A stretch of 15,074 bases of DNA from Spirochaetota bacterium. GTDB lineage: Bacteria > Spirochaetota > Leptospiria > Turneriellales > Turneriellaceae. Within the stretch, counting starts at the first letter, position 1. Each line of letters begins with the position of its first letter. Location of the stretch: assembly GCA_029561505.1 (NCBI GenBank), contig JAKQXK010000575.1, forward strand, positions 1 through 15,074. Reading direction: 5' to 3'. Made by a program: the position numbers and the translations under genes. This document shows positions 6,938-13,979 of the stretch, piece after piece. Under the pieces are notes generated by a model, which saw only the letters and a list, made by a program, of their open reading frames with translations, was not told the origin of the DNA and did not search any database.

Positions 6938-7872
6938 AATCGGTCAAGGTTCGCGAATTACTCAAAGACGCAGACCGCCTGCGCCTTAAGCTGATAAACG
7001 AAGACGCCGATCTTGATCGCGATCTTCGCGAAATCGATGTGAATCGGCCCGGTCTTGCTCTCAACGGTTTTTTCGAGCATTTCGCCCATGATCGCATGCA
7101 GGTGTTCGGGCAGGGTGAACACGCATACGTCAGCAGCATCTCGCCGGAAAAACTGCACGAACCGCTCGAACGTTACTTTAACTATCCGATTACGGGTATT
7201 GTCTTCACTCACGCGAATTATCCTCCTGAGCTTTTTCTTGAATATGCGCGGCGCAACCGAACACCTGTCTTCATCACCGAGCACCGCACCAGCAAGTTCA
7301 TCAACGTCTTTACAGATTTTCTTGATGCTGCTCTCGCCCCACAAACGCTGCTGCACGGCACGCTTGTCGAGGTTTCAGGGGTCGGCATTCTCATTCAGGG
7401 CAAGAGCGGGGTCGGGAAGAGCGAGACCGCGCTCGAACTTGTGCAGCGGGGCCACAGTCTGGTCGCAGACGACGCCGTGCGCATCATCTGCCGCGACGGT
7501 GCGCGGCTTTATGGTTATGTGTCGCAGACGATCGAGCACCATCTCGAAATTCGCGGCCTGGGCATCATCAATATCAGCGACCTTTTTGGCGCGGGCGCAG
7601 TGCGCATGAATAAGCGCATCGACCTGATCATTCATCTCGAAGACTGGGACGACAAAAAAGAATACGACAGGCTTGGTCTTGAAGACCATACAGAAGAAAT
7701 TCTGGGTGTCGAAATTGCCGTGATGACGATACCTGTAAGGCCAGGGCGAAACGTGCCCGTGCTGATCGAAACCGCGGCCAAGAACTTCAACCTTAAGTCG
7801 CGTGGGCACAATGCCGCGCGCAAATTTCAAGAAAGACTTTCGCGCATGATTCGCGAAGCGGCAGAAAACTAG
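6934..7872 (+). CDS. hprK: HPr kinase/phosphorylase
   Basis: This bifunctional enzyme phosphorylates and dephosphorylates Ser46 of HPr in response to ATP, fructose-1,6-bisphosphate and phosphate. Starting at CTG 6934 the protein is 312 aa, close to Bacillus subtilis HprK (310). It begins KSVKVRELL, as HprK N-terminal domains do, with RPGLALNGFF following at about 38-47. The Walker A motif GKSGVGKS is at 156-163, with the HGTLVEV histidine at 141, the ADD aspartates at 179/180 and the family signature EIRGLGIINISDLFG from 205. The in-frame GTG at 7039 would remove 35 residues of the N-terminal domain, although every base of that segment reads as good HprK sequence. The CTG overlaps the hpf stop (CTGA) and has AAGAGG eight bases upstream. 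ptsH follows eight bases after the stop, so kinase and substrate are co-expressed. Confidence 0.93.
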   Translation: MKSVKVRELLKDADRLRLKLINEDADLDRDLREIDVNRPGLALNGFFEHFAHDRMQVFGQGEHAYVSSISPEKLHEPLERYFNYPITGIVFTHANYPPELFLEYARRNRTPVFITEHRTSKFINVFTDFLDAALAPQTLLHGTLVEVSGVGILIQGKSGVGKSETALELVQRGHSLVADDAVRIICRDGARLYGYVSQTIEHHLEIRGLGIINISDLFGAGAVRMNKRIDLIIHLEDWDDKKEYDRLGLEDHTEEILGVEIAVMTIPVRPGRNVPVLIETAAKNFNLKSRGHNAARKFQERLSRMIREAAEN

Positions 7873-7880
7873 GGGGCAGC

Positions 7881-8147
7881 ATGGTTTCACGCACTGCGAC
7901 AATCAAGAATGAATCGGGGGTTCACGCCAGACCGGCGGCCGTTTTTGTGAAAATGGCGAACCGGTACCCCTGCGAGATTTATGTTGAGAAAGATAACCAG
8001 CGTATCAATGGCAAGAGCATTATGGGGCTAATGATGCTCGCGCTGACGCAAGACACGCGTATTACTGTAATCGCCGAAGGCGAGAAAGAAGAAGAAGCTG
8101 TCGCGGCGCTTTGCGCGCTCGTCGAGAATAGTTTTGTAGAGGTATAG
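7881..8147 (+). CDS. ptsH: Phosphocarrier protein HPr
   Basis: The 88-aa HPr has both phosphorylation sites: His15 in GVHARPAAVFV, the site used by PTS enzyme I, and Ser46 in INGKSIMGLMML, the site used by HPr kinase. The ATG has AGGGGG at 7871-7876, four bases upstream, overlapping the end of hprK. Neither enzyme I nor any sugar EII lies nearby. In spirochaetes with few sugar transporters HPr is thought to act mainly as a regulator; that role is an inference here. A retained His15 implies that an enzyme I exists elsewhere. The gene is the last of the hpf-hprK-ptsH operon and converges on the synthase gene with 32 bases between stops. Only a poor hairpin is visible there (GAGCA at 8148-8152 with TGCTC). 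Confidence 0.95.
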   Translation: MVSRTATIKNESGVHARPAAVFVKMANRYPCEIYVEKDNQRINGKSIMGLMMLALTQDTRITVIAEGEKEEEAVAALCALVENSFVEV

Positions 8148-8179
8148 GAGCATCTAAAAGACGCTGCTCGAATGCCATT

Positions 8180-9115
8180 TCATGGCTTCGGAAAATCAGC
8201 ATGTCGCGGTCGCATCGCGCGTATCTTTCCCTCAAATTCGTAGAGCGACCGCTTGCCGTAATAATCTGATGCCGTTTCGACTGCATGGCAGTCGGCGTTG
8301 ACTGCGTTACCCCTGATGGCGAAGGCAAGATCGATTTGTTCACGCAGTCGGCGAATTTCTGCCGGGTCTGAAGACATCGCCTGGTCGGGGCCGGGAAGTG
8401 TTTTGTCGAGGGTGAAGTGTTTCTCGATAATCTGAGCTCCGCAGGCGACTGCAGCGAACGCGGCTTCGGTACCTGCCGTGTGATCTGAAAAACCGATTGG
8501 TGTGCCCGTGGGCGCGAGTGCGGCGATGCGCTGCATGCGACTGATATTTGCCTGCGCATTTTGAGTGGGGTAGAGCGAAACGCAGTGCAGCAGCGCGTAG
8601 TTTTGCGGTGAGACCCGGTTCAGGTGCTGAATCGCTGCGATGATTTCTGCTTCGCTCGCGGCCCCGGTTGAAACCATCAGGGGTTTCTTGCATGCCGCCG
8701 CCGCGTCGATGAGTGGCCAGTTGTTCACGTCACCCGATGCAATCTTGAAGGCAGGTACACCCAGTTGGTCGAGCATCGGCACCTGGTCTTCTGTCAGCGG
8801 GGTCGAAAAAAAGACCATGCCGAGCGTTGCGACGTGGTCGCGCAGTTGCTCATGAAAAGCTGCGTCGAGCTCGAGGCCTGCGAAAATATCATAGAGGCCA
8901 TGCACATTCTCAAATTGACGGTTGATGAAAAAACGCGTCGTGTAAGACTGCAGCTTCACCGCATCGACACCGCTCGCCTTTGCGGCATCTGCCATGCGGC
9001 GCGCGAGGTCGATATCACGGTTGTGGTTGAGGCCGAATTCGGCGATCAGAAACGGTTTTGCGCCTGCTTGAATTTTTCGCTCTGTTGCATTTGCCGCACT
9101 TCGGTCAAGAATCAT
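8180..9115 (-). CDS. neuB: NeuB-type nonulosonate (sialic/legionaminic/pseudaminic acid) synthase lacking the SAF domain
   Basis: The protein is 311 aa, against about 340-350 for NeuB. NeuB condenses phosphoenolpyruvate with a six-carbon amino sugar to give a nine-carbon acid used on surface glycans. The TIM barrel is complete: AEFGLNHN (25-32), K54, SGDVNNW (127-133), LLHCVSLYPT (175-184), GFSDHTAG (208-215, metal His212) and IIEKHFTLD (229-237, metal His233). The chain stops just after YYGKRSLYE (285-293), where the C-terminal SAF (antifreeze-like) domain normally starts. That domain caps the active site of the neighbouring subunit in NeuB dimers. Sequence past the stop is the end of ptsH, so the missing part is not simply frameshifted. 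Which sugar it uses cannot be told. It may be the last gene of the bactofilin operon (61 bases after the M23 stop), or it may have its own promoter. Confidence 0.87.
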   Translation of the reverse strand: MILDRSAANATERKIQAGAKPFLIAEFGLNHNRDIDLARRMADAAKASGVDAVKLQSYTTRFFINRQFENVHGLYDIFAGLELDAAFHEQLRDHVATLGMVFFSTPLTEDQVPMLDQLGVPAFKIASGDVNNWPLIDAAAACKKPLMVSTGAASEAEIIAAIQHLNRVSPQNYALLHCVSLYPTQNAQANISRMQRIAALAPTGTPIGFSDHTAGTEAAFAAVACGAQIIEKHFTLDKTLPGPDQAMSSDPAEIRRLREQIDLAFAIRGNAVNADCHAVETASDYYGKRSLYEFEGKIRAMRPRHADFPKP

Positions 9116-9176
9116 AAATTAAGTGTCGGCTTCGCTGCCTCGACCCGCCAGATGAAAATTCGGCTTCGGTAGCCCG

Positions 9177-10487
9177 TTAGTGCTTTTTTGAACGGCCGCG
9201 CAGGCCTTTTAAGAATTTTACGGGATTCACGTTCTCGCCATTCTTAGAAATTTCAAAGTGCAAATGCGGCCCAAAAGAATAGCCGGTGTCACCCGTACGC
9301 CCAAGAACCTGCCCGCGGCGAACGCGCTGCCCTACCGCGACGTGCCGGCGGCTAAGGTGAGCGTAAAGCGTCTTATACGTTTCATCGTGCTGCACAATAA
9401 TTGCGTTACCGTAACCGCCCAGCCAACCCGAATATGTTACCGTGCCTGATTTAGCAGAACGTACCGGAACATAGAATGCCTTGAGGTCAAGGCCCTTATG
9501 GAATGCAGAGCGTGGCCAGCGGCGGTAACCATAACCACTCGTGATCACACGGCTTGAAACGGGTATGAGCCAGCCTTCAGCATGGCGAATCGGCTTTGCG
9601 CCTGGCAGAAAAATTTCTTCACCGATGTCGAGCAGGTCGATGTTCACATGCTCGTTCTCTGTCATGAACTTATCAAGCGGTACCTTGTGCGCCTGCAGAA
9701 TATTGGCGAGACGCTCGTTCTTTTTGACAATGTAATAGAAGCCGTCGCGAGTCGGTATCGAAAGCGTCTGCCCGACAGAAATTTCCTGAAATTCGTTCAG
9801 GCGACTCGAACCGCTGATCGATTCGGGTTTGACTTTGTATTTTTTAGCGACGGATTTCAGAGTGTCACCCGGCTTGACCTTGTATTGCAGCTTCTGCACT
9901 TTCTGCGCGCTCTTTTCACCCGCTTTGTCATTCTGTTCGCGTTCTTCGAGCACACCCATCAACTGGTCTTTGATTTTTTCGTCGCCTTCAAACTGTGCGA
10001 TTTCGCCGGTAATGTCAGACGCTTCAGAAATGACTTTACCCGACTCGAGACGACCTACACCGCCGACACCGGTCTTCGCGTCAGAGAACGCGAGCTTTAC
10101 CGCGTTCTGGCGCTTTTTCCACAGACCGAAGCTTAGCGAGACAGAAACGCACGTAATCGCGAGTACCAGCCACACCATCGCGCGGCGGTCGATATGCAGC
10201 GCGCCGCTCTTCAGTGTACCGCGGCGCTTATAAAAATAAAGAAAATGACCCTTGCCCTGATAGGCAATCTCGGCGAAACCCAGGTTGACCCGCAGACCCG
10301 CAACTGCCGGTTTAGGCTGCGGTGCGGGCGCGATCTGCGCAGCCTGCGCACTTGCCGCAGGTTTTACGTTCAGAACAAAAAAATCTTTGCCTGGTTTTTT
10401 GCGTGGTTTCTCTGCGGGCATGTCGGGCCTATAGTTAGACTTTCGACCCGAAGAGGAGGTTTTTGTGAGACCTTTTTTTTTCCGCAA
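9177..10487 (-). CDS. Membrane-anchored LysM/M23 peptidoglycan endopeptidase
   Basis: The protein is 436 aa. A basic, Pro/Ala-rich cytoplasmic segment of about 100 residues precedes one membrane helix (about 103-122). A LysM domain (about 200-245), a second LysM-like segment (about 250-295) and an M23 peptidase domain (about 310-425) follow. All five M23 zinc and catalytic residues are present: H330 and D334 in HKGLD, H377 in LYAHL, and H408/H410 in HLHFE. It should cut peptide cross-bridges in the periplasm. Directly upstream is a bactofilin, a pairing known from cell-shape systems such as Helicobacter CcmA with Csd M23 proteins, and the long cytoplasmic tail is a plausible docking site for it. 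The best start is TTG at 10487 with AAGGG six bases upstream; ATG at 10421 (residue 23) is the alternative. A run of nine A lies in codons 3-5. Confidence 0.93.
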   Translation of the reverse strand: MRKKKGLTKTSSSGRKSNYRPDMPAEKPRKKPGKDFFVLNVKPAASAQAAQIAPAPQPKPAVAGLRVNLGFAEIAYQGKGHFLYFYKRRGTLKSGALHIDRRAMVWLVLAITCVSVSLSFGLWKKRQNAVKLAFSDAKTGVGGVGRLESGKVISEASDITGEIAQFEGDEKIKDQLMGVLEEREQNDKAGEKSAQKVQKLQYKVKPGDTLKSVAKKYKVKPESISGSSRLNEFQEISVGQTLSIPTRDGFYYIVKKNERLANILQAHKVPLDKFMTENEHVNIDLLDIGEEIFLPGAKPIRHAEGWLIPVSSRVITSGYGYRRWPRSAFHKGLDLKAFYVPVRSAKSGTVTYSGWLGGYGNAIIVQHDETYKTLYAHLSRRHVAVGQRVRRGQVLGRTGDTGYSFGPHLHFEISKNGENVNPVKFLKGLRGRSKKH

Positions 10488-10501
10488 GGCAAACCCTTGT
10501 T

Positions 10502-10909
10502 TTATTGAATACCCTTTTTGTCGAGTTCGCGCACGAGACCGTAGCTTTCTTCGACAATTTTACGCGGGTCTTTCTTGTGACCGCCGTGAATGTTGACTGT
10601 ACCTTTGAGCACAACGCCGCGTGATATATTGAGCACCGGGGTCGTGATGTCACCGAGCATGCGGCCCGTTTCGGTGAGGCGCACTTCGTCTTTGGCGTCG
10701 ATGTCACCAATCAGCGTACCAGCAAGAATAACCTCGCGCGCGCTGATATTTGTCTTCACCTTGCCCGTCTCGCCGACGACCAGGGCTTCGTCGGTGCGGA
10801 TATCACCTTCGAATTTACCGTCAACGCGCAGGCTGCCCGAGATATAAAAACGCCCCTCGAAAATCGAGCCTTCGCCGATTACTGAATTGGTTTGATCGTA
10901 CTTCGCCAT
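10502..10909 (-). CDS. Bactofilin cytoskeletal protein
   Basis: The 135-aa protein carries the bactofilin (DUF583) core from about residue 8 to 110. Beta-helix rungs recur about every 18 residues, as in IFEGRFYISGSLRVDGKFEG followed by further G-D-I/V-containing rungs (EGDIRTDE, IGDIDAKDEVRL, LGDITTPVL). Bactofilins polymerise without nucleotide at the inner face of the membrane and place wall enzymes. A bactofilin in Leptospira biflexa (LbbD) is known to affect cell coiling. The ATG has AGG seven bases upstream. The M23 gene starts 14 bases after the stop, so the two are almost surely an operon and a cell-shape module. A lysine-rich C-terminal tail (about 109-135) could bind the membrane or a partner. 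Confidence 0.94.
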   Translation of the reverse strand: MAKYDQTNSVIGEGSIFEGRFYISGSLRVDGKFEGDIRTDEALVVGETGKVKTNISAREVILAGTLIGDIDAKDEVRLTETGRMLGDITTPVLNISRGVVLKGTVNIHGGHKKDPRKIVEESYGLVRELDKKGIQ

Positions 10910-11053
10910 GTTATACCTGAGCTGCCTTAAAAATGTGGATTAACCATACCAAATCTAAGTAACGAGGCGGGGCGAGAATCAAAAAAGGCATTGCAGGCCG
11001 CCAGCAGACGCACTGTCGCAACTCAGCATTGCCGCTCATTTACAGCGCCATTT
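10910..11053. promoter_or_regulatory. Divergent intergenic region between two wall-remodelling operons
   Basis: These 144 bases separate the bactofilin start (minus) from the degenerate-LytM gene (plus) and must hold the promoters of both sets unless transcription enters from elsewhere. The bactofilin side is AT-rich (about 10923-10961) and the other side is GC-rich. No -35/-10 pair close to consensus was found on either strand, and no clear operator palindrome was seen. Confidence 0.35.
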
Positions 11054-11578
11054 ATGCCGATAATCGCAGAGATGCACCGTATCGAATTACGCCCTTACGC
11101 CCGGTATATCGTCTGTATTTTGCTGGTTCTGCCGCTGATTTCGGTGCTCGGCGCTGCCGACCAGCCGGATTTCGAAGACTACCGCAGGGTCGGGCGGGTG
11201 GTGCAGCCTTTTTCGCGCAACAGCGAGAAAAACCCGTACGGAGTGACGCTGCAGCTTCGTGAAAGTTCAATACGCAATCTTGCCGGTGGCGTCGTCTACG
11301 GCACTGGAGTTATGCGGGGTTATGGCAGATACGTGATCGTTGATCACGGGAAAGGCTGGCACACTCTCTATTCGAACGTCGCGCAAATCAGCGTCGCGCG
11401 CGGGCAGCAGGTTGCGCGCGGCAGTATCATTGGCAAAGCACGAAGCAAAAGGCTTTTTTTGGTTGTATCCTACAGGGGAAATCCAATTAACCCCTCAGAA
11501 ACTATTGGCAAGTCTGCGCATGAAGAGCACGCTCAGCGTGCTCTTCATGCATTGGCTGCAAGCGACGAAACAAGATAA
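11054..11578 (+). CDS. Secreted degenerate LytM (EnvC-like) domain protein
   Basis: From ATG 11054 the protein is 174 aa, with a signal peptide ending near SVLGA|AD and one M23/LytM fold. The fold is recognised from GRVVQPFS, LAGGVVYG, RGYGRYVIVDHGKGWHTLYSN, the SVARGQQVARGSIIG segment and YRGNPINP. Aligned with the intact M23 protein at 9177-10487, every catalytic position has changed: H330 to P61, D334 to T65, H377 to N108, H408 to R133 and H410 to F135. Dead LytM domains such as those of EnvC and NlpD activate cell-wall amidases or hold enzymes in place, so a regulatory role is likely. The amidase partner is not in the window. ATG at 11072 is an equally possible start; a TTG at 10991 is less likely because it would bury the signal sequence. 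Its TAA overlaps the next ATG. A long palindrome lies in its last codons. Confidence 0.8.
   Translation: MPIIAEMHRIELRPYARYIVCILLVLPLISVLGAADQPDFEDYRRVGRVVQPFSRNSEKNPYGVTLQLRESSIRNLAGGVVYGTGVMRGYGRYVIVDHGKGWHTLYSNVAQISVARGQQVARGSIIGKARSKRLFLVVSYRGNPINPSETIGKSAHEEHAQRALHALAASDETR
11518..11550. repeat. 33-bp near-perfect palindrome in the 3' end of the LytM-like gene
   Basis: Bases 11518-11533 are the exact reverse complement of 11535-11550, with one central C at 11534. As RNA it would form a stem of about 14-15 bp with a short loop. It lies inside the last codons of the LytM-like gene, 26 bases before the stop that overlaps the next start. No T-run follows. Confidence 0.85.
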
Positions 11579-12810
11579 TGCCCTGGGAACTCGTAAACGG
11601 AACGATTATAACTCCACACGACGTGCTTGAGCGCGGTTCGGTGCAGATCGACAAGACGCATATTCAGCACGTCTCAAAGACGTCGCGCAAATCTGCCGAC
11701 GCGATGCAGATCGACGTGAACGGCATGCTGGTTTTTCCGGGGCTTATTAATTGCCACGATCATTTGCTCGGCACCTATGTGCCACGTGTTGGCGACAGGC
11801 GCCCCTATCTCAACTGGCTCGAGTGGGATAACGATCTCAAGAGTGCCCCGGTATACGCCGAACGACAGCAGATCGATTCTTCAGATCTTTATCTGCTCGG
11901 TGGTTACCGGCACCTGCTCTGCGGCATCACGCGCGTGCAAGACCACATACCGCATTTTGTGCGCGAGGCGTTCGCGAAAAATATGCCGATTCGCATCATC
12001 TCAGATTTTGCCATGGCACATTCGGTCACTTCGTTTGCACTGAAGTGGGGCGACGGCATCGAAGCCGAACACGCAAAAGCGGTTCAGAAGAATATTCCGT
12101 TTATCACGCATTGCTCTGAAGGTTATGATGACGAAACGCTGCGCAGCGTCGAAACGCTGGCGGCAAAAGGTGCGCTCAGCAAACAAACTGTTCTGATTCA
12201 TGGCATTGCGTTTTCTGACAAAGACATGGATCTTCTCGCTGAGCACCAGTGCAACGTCGTCTGGTGCCCAGTGTCGAACCTCTATATGTTTGAGCAGACG
12301 GCGCGCGTCAAAGAACTTATGGACCGCGGTATCAACGTCACGCTCGGCACCGATTCACCGATGTCGGGCAGCTTCAGCATTTTTGAAGAATTTCGCACCG
12401 CGAGGGAGTTCTACCGTTTTGCCTATGGGGTCGATCTCGACGACAAAGTGCTCGTCGACATGATGACGACGAACGCCGCAAAAGCTATGTGCCTCAGCGA
12501 CGCGGGCGCGATCGCCGAAGGCAAATCGGCAGATCTGTTGCTGATCGACGGCGCCGCCACGAACCCGTGGGCAGCGCTGACGCACGCCGACTATTCTGAC
12601 ATCATGCTCGTGATTACCGAAGGGCAGCCAAAATACGGCGACATCGCGTTCGCACCGGTATTCGATGCCATGAAGATACCCTACCAGACAATCGTTGTCA
12701 AAGGGGCACGCAAGATCGTCGCCGGCGATATTCTCGGACTGCAAAATCGTATACGGCGTGCAGTCAAATTCAAGAAAGAACTCGACTTTCTGCCGATAGA
12801 GGCCGCTTAA
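11578..12810 (+). CDS. Metal-dependent amidohydrolase (SsnA/TrzN/AtzA-type deaminase family)
   Basis: The 410-aa protein belongs to the subtype-III amidohydrolases, which remove amino or chloro groups from heterocycles or split related C-N bonds. The metal and catalytic residues are present in order: HDH at 60-62 in the segment GLINCHDH, H178 in THCSEG, H208 in LIHG and D259 in GTDSP. The composite beta-domain is formed by the N-terminus (LVNGTIITP) and the C-terminal part (EGKSADLLLID at 314-324, VVKGARKIVAGD at 373-384). Known relatives deaminate adenosine- or guanine-type compounds, but the substrate cannot be fixed from sequence. The ATG overlaps the stop of the LytM-like gene (TAATG), and its own stop overlaps the next ATG in the same way, so production is coupled to both neighbours. 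A deaminated purine could in principle feed the nucleotide-binding proteins downstream; this is speculation. Confidence 0.88.
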   Translation: MPWELVNGTIITPHDVLERGSVQIDKTHIQHVSKTSRKSADAMQIDVNGMLVFPGLINCHDHLLGTYVPRVGDRRPYLNWLEWDNDLKSAPVYAERQQIDSSDLYLLGGYRHLLCGITRVQDHIPHFVREAFAKNMPIRIISDFAMAHSVTSFALKWGDGIEAEHAKAVQKNIPFITHCSEGYDDETLRSVETLAAKGALSKQTVLIHGIAFSDKDMDLLAEHQCNVVWCPVSNLYMFEQTARVKELMDRGINVTLGTDSPMSGSFSIFEEFRTAREFYRFAYGVDLDDKVLVDMMTTNAAKAMCLSDAGAIAEGKSADLLLIDGAATNPWAALTHADYSDIMLVITEGQPKYGDIAFAPVFDAMKIPYQTIVVKGARKIVAGDILGLQNRIRRAVKFKKELDFLPIEAA

Positions 12811-13979
12811 TGCCGATAACACGCAATTACTCAGCTGGCTCAATTGTCTACTTTGCCGGTGACATCGGCGAAGATGTTTACGTCATGCAAAAGGGACGTA
12901 TCTCTCTGATATCCACCTCGCTCGACCAGAAAGACGACATCAAAGAAGACGTGCGCAAAGGCGAGTTCTTTGGCGTCAAATCGGCGCTTGGCAGATACCC
13001 CCGTGAAGAGACGGCGCAGGTGCTTGCCGATTCACAGGTGCTCGTCTTCAAACTTGCTGAGTTCGAACAGTTTGGTCAGAAAAATACGCGTATCGTCTTG
13101 CAGATGCTGAAGGTGTTTTCGTCGCAGCTGCGCCGCGTACACAAAGCCGTGCGCGAGTTTCTCGGCGAACACGGCGCATCAGAAGCTTCGATGGAACTCG
13201 TGCGTGTTGGCGAATACTATTATAAGGCCGGCAAAACCGACTATGCGCTCTATGCATTTGCCGCTTACCAGAAGAATTTTCCCGCGGGGCCCCTGACCGA
13301 GCGCGTACGCCGCTTAGCGCAGTCAGTGAAAGAGGGCGCGGCTTTTCCGCTCGACCTGCCTGACATCAACGAAGAGGTTCAACGCAACGAGGTTGCGCAG
13401 CGTACCGGACAAATGATGAGCCGTGCCGAACAGCAGCCCGTTGACGACTACGCGCATCACGCCGATCTTGATATGCCTTCTGATATTCCCCCGGCGCTCG
13501 ACGCCGACATGGGCGACATGGGTGACCTGCCGCCGCCCGCGGGTGATTTCGACCTGCCTATGCCAGATGACTTCGACATGGGCACGCCTGCAAAAACACC
13601 GGCGCAGCTCTATAGCGACGGCCTGAGTGCATTTGCCAACCACCAGTTCGACGAAGCACTCGCAGCTTACCAACAGGCGCTCGAGGCTGCTGCAAGCGAC
13701 CCGGCGCTGCACGAAAAATGCCTGTTCGAACTCGGCCGCACCTATGTGAAAAAGGCAAATGCCAAGAGCGCCGTTGAAAAATTCTCTGAACTCTTGCGCA
13801 CATATGCTCAGGGGGCGCTCACGCGCAAGGCGATGATACAGCTCGCTGAAATTTATGAGCGCGCGCGCGACAATGCCCGCGCGGCATCGCTTTACGAAAA
13901 AGCGTCGCGAATTCCGCCACAAGACAAAGAAGCAAATATTGCGCTGCAGAAAGCAAATCAGCTCAAGGGGCAAAAATGA
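12810..13979 (+). CDS. Cyclic-nucleotide-binding domain protein with acidic linker and TPRs
   Basis: The protein is 389 aa with no signal peptide or membrane helix. An N-terminal cNMP-binding beta-barrel (about 5-115) is recognised from YSAGSIVYFAGDIGEDVYVMQKG and the phosphate-cassette region at 51-72. A helical TPR-like unit (about 125-175) comes next, then a low-complexity Asp/Pro/Met-rich linker (about 182-262, with DMGDMGDLPPP and DLPMPDDFDMG) and TPRs (about 263-385). There is no DNA-binding domain. The phosphate cassette lacks the normal FGE glutamate (FFGVKSAL) and its arginine region reads RYPREET, so ligand binding is uncertain. It may be a scaffold that reads or mimics nucleotide signals. 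The start has AGAGG seven bases upstream and overlaps the amidohydrolase stop. The stop overlaps the next gene in ATGA. Confidence 0.87.
   Translation: MPITRNYSAGSIVYFAGDIGEDVYVMQKGRISLISTSLDQKDDIKEDVRKGEFFGVKSALGRYPREETAQVLADSQVLVFKLAEFEQFGQKNTRIVLQMLKVFSSQLRRVHKAVREFLGEHGASEASMELVRVGEYYYKAGKTDYALYAFAAYQKNFPAGPLTERVRRLAQSVKEGAAFPLDLPDINEEVQRNEVAQRTGQMMSRAEQQPVDDYAHHADLDMPSDIPPALDADMGDMGDLPPPAGDFDLPMPDDFDMGTPAKTPAQLYSDGLSAFANHQFDEALAAYQQALEAAASDPALHEKCLFELGRTYVKKANAKSAVEKFSELLRTYAQGALTRKAMIQLAEIYERARDNARAASLYEKASRIPPQDKEANIALQKANQLKGQK

Noticed and set aside
7039..7041. GTG as the start of hprK
   Set aside because: It would discard 35 upstream residues that match the HprK N-terminal domain and leave the protein short for its family.
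8148..8170. Terminator between ptsH and the neuB-like gene
   Set aside because: Only a five-base stem with a large loop and no T-run is visible; too weak to call.
8062..8559. Minus-strand frame that could have encoded the missing SAF domain of the NeuB-like protein
   Set aside because: The translation is Arg/Ser/Pro-rich with no SAF features and runs across ptsH; a simple frameshift does not explain the truncation.
9582..10136. 184-codon open frame on the plus strand
   Set aside because: It is antisense to the LysM/M23 gene, which has complete domains and catalytic residues; the translation is Phe/Arg-rich with no family resemblance.
10991..11053. TTG start giving a 21-residue N-terminal extension to the LytM-like protein
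   Set aside because: It would place the signal peptide well inside the chain and has only a poorly spaced AAGG; ATG 11054 or 11072 fits a secreted protein better.
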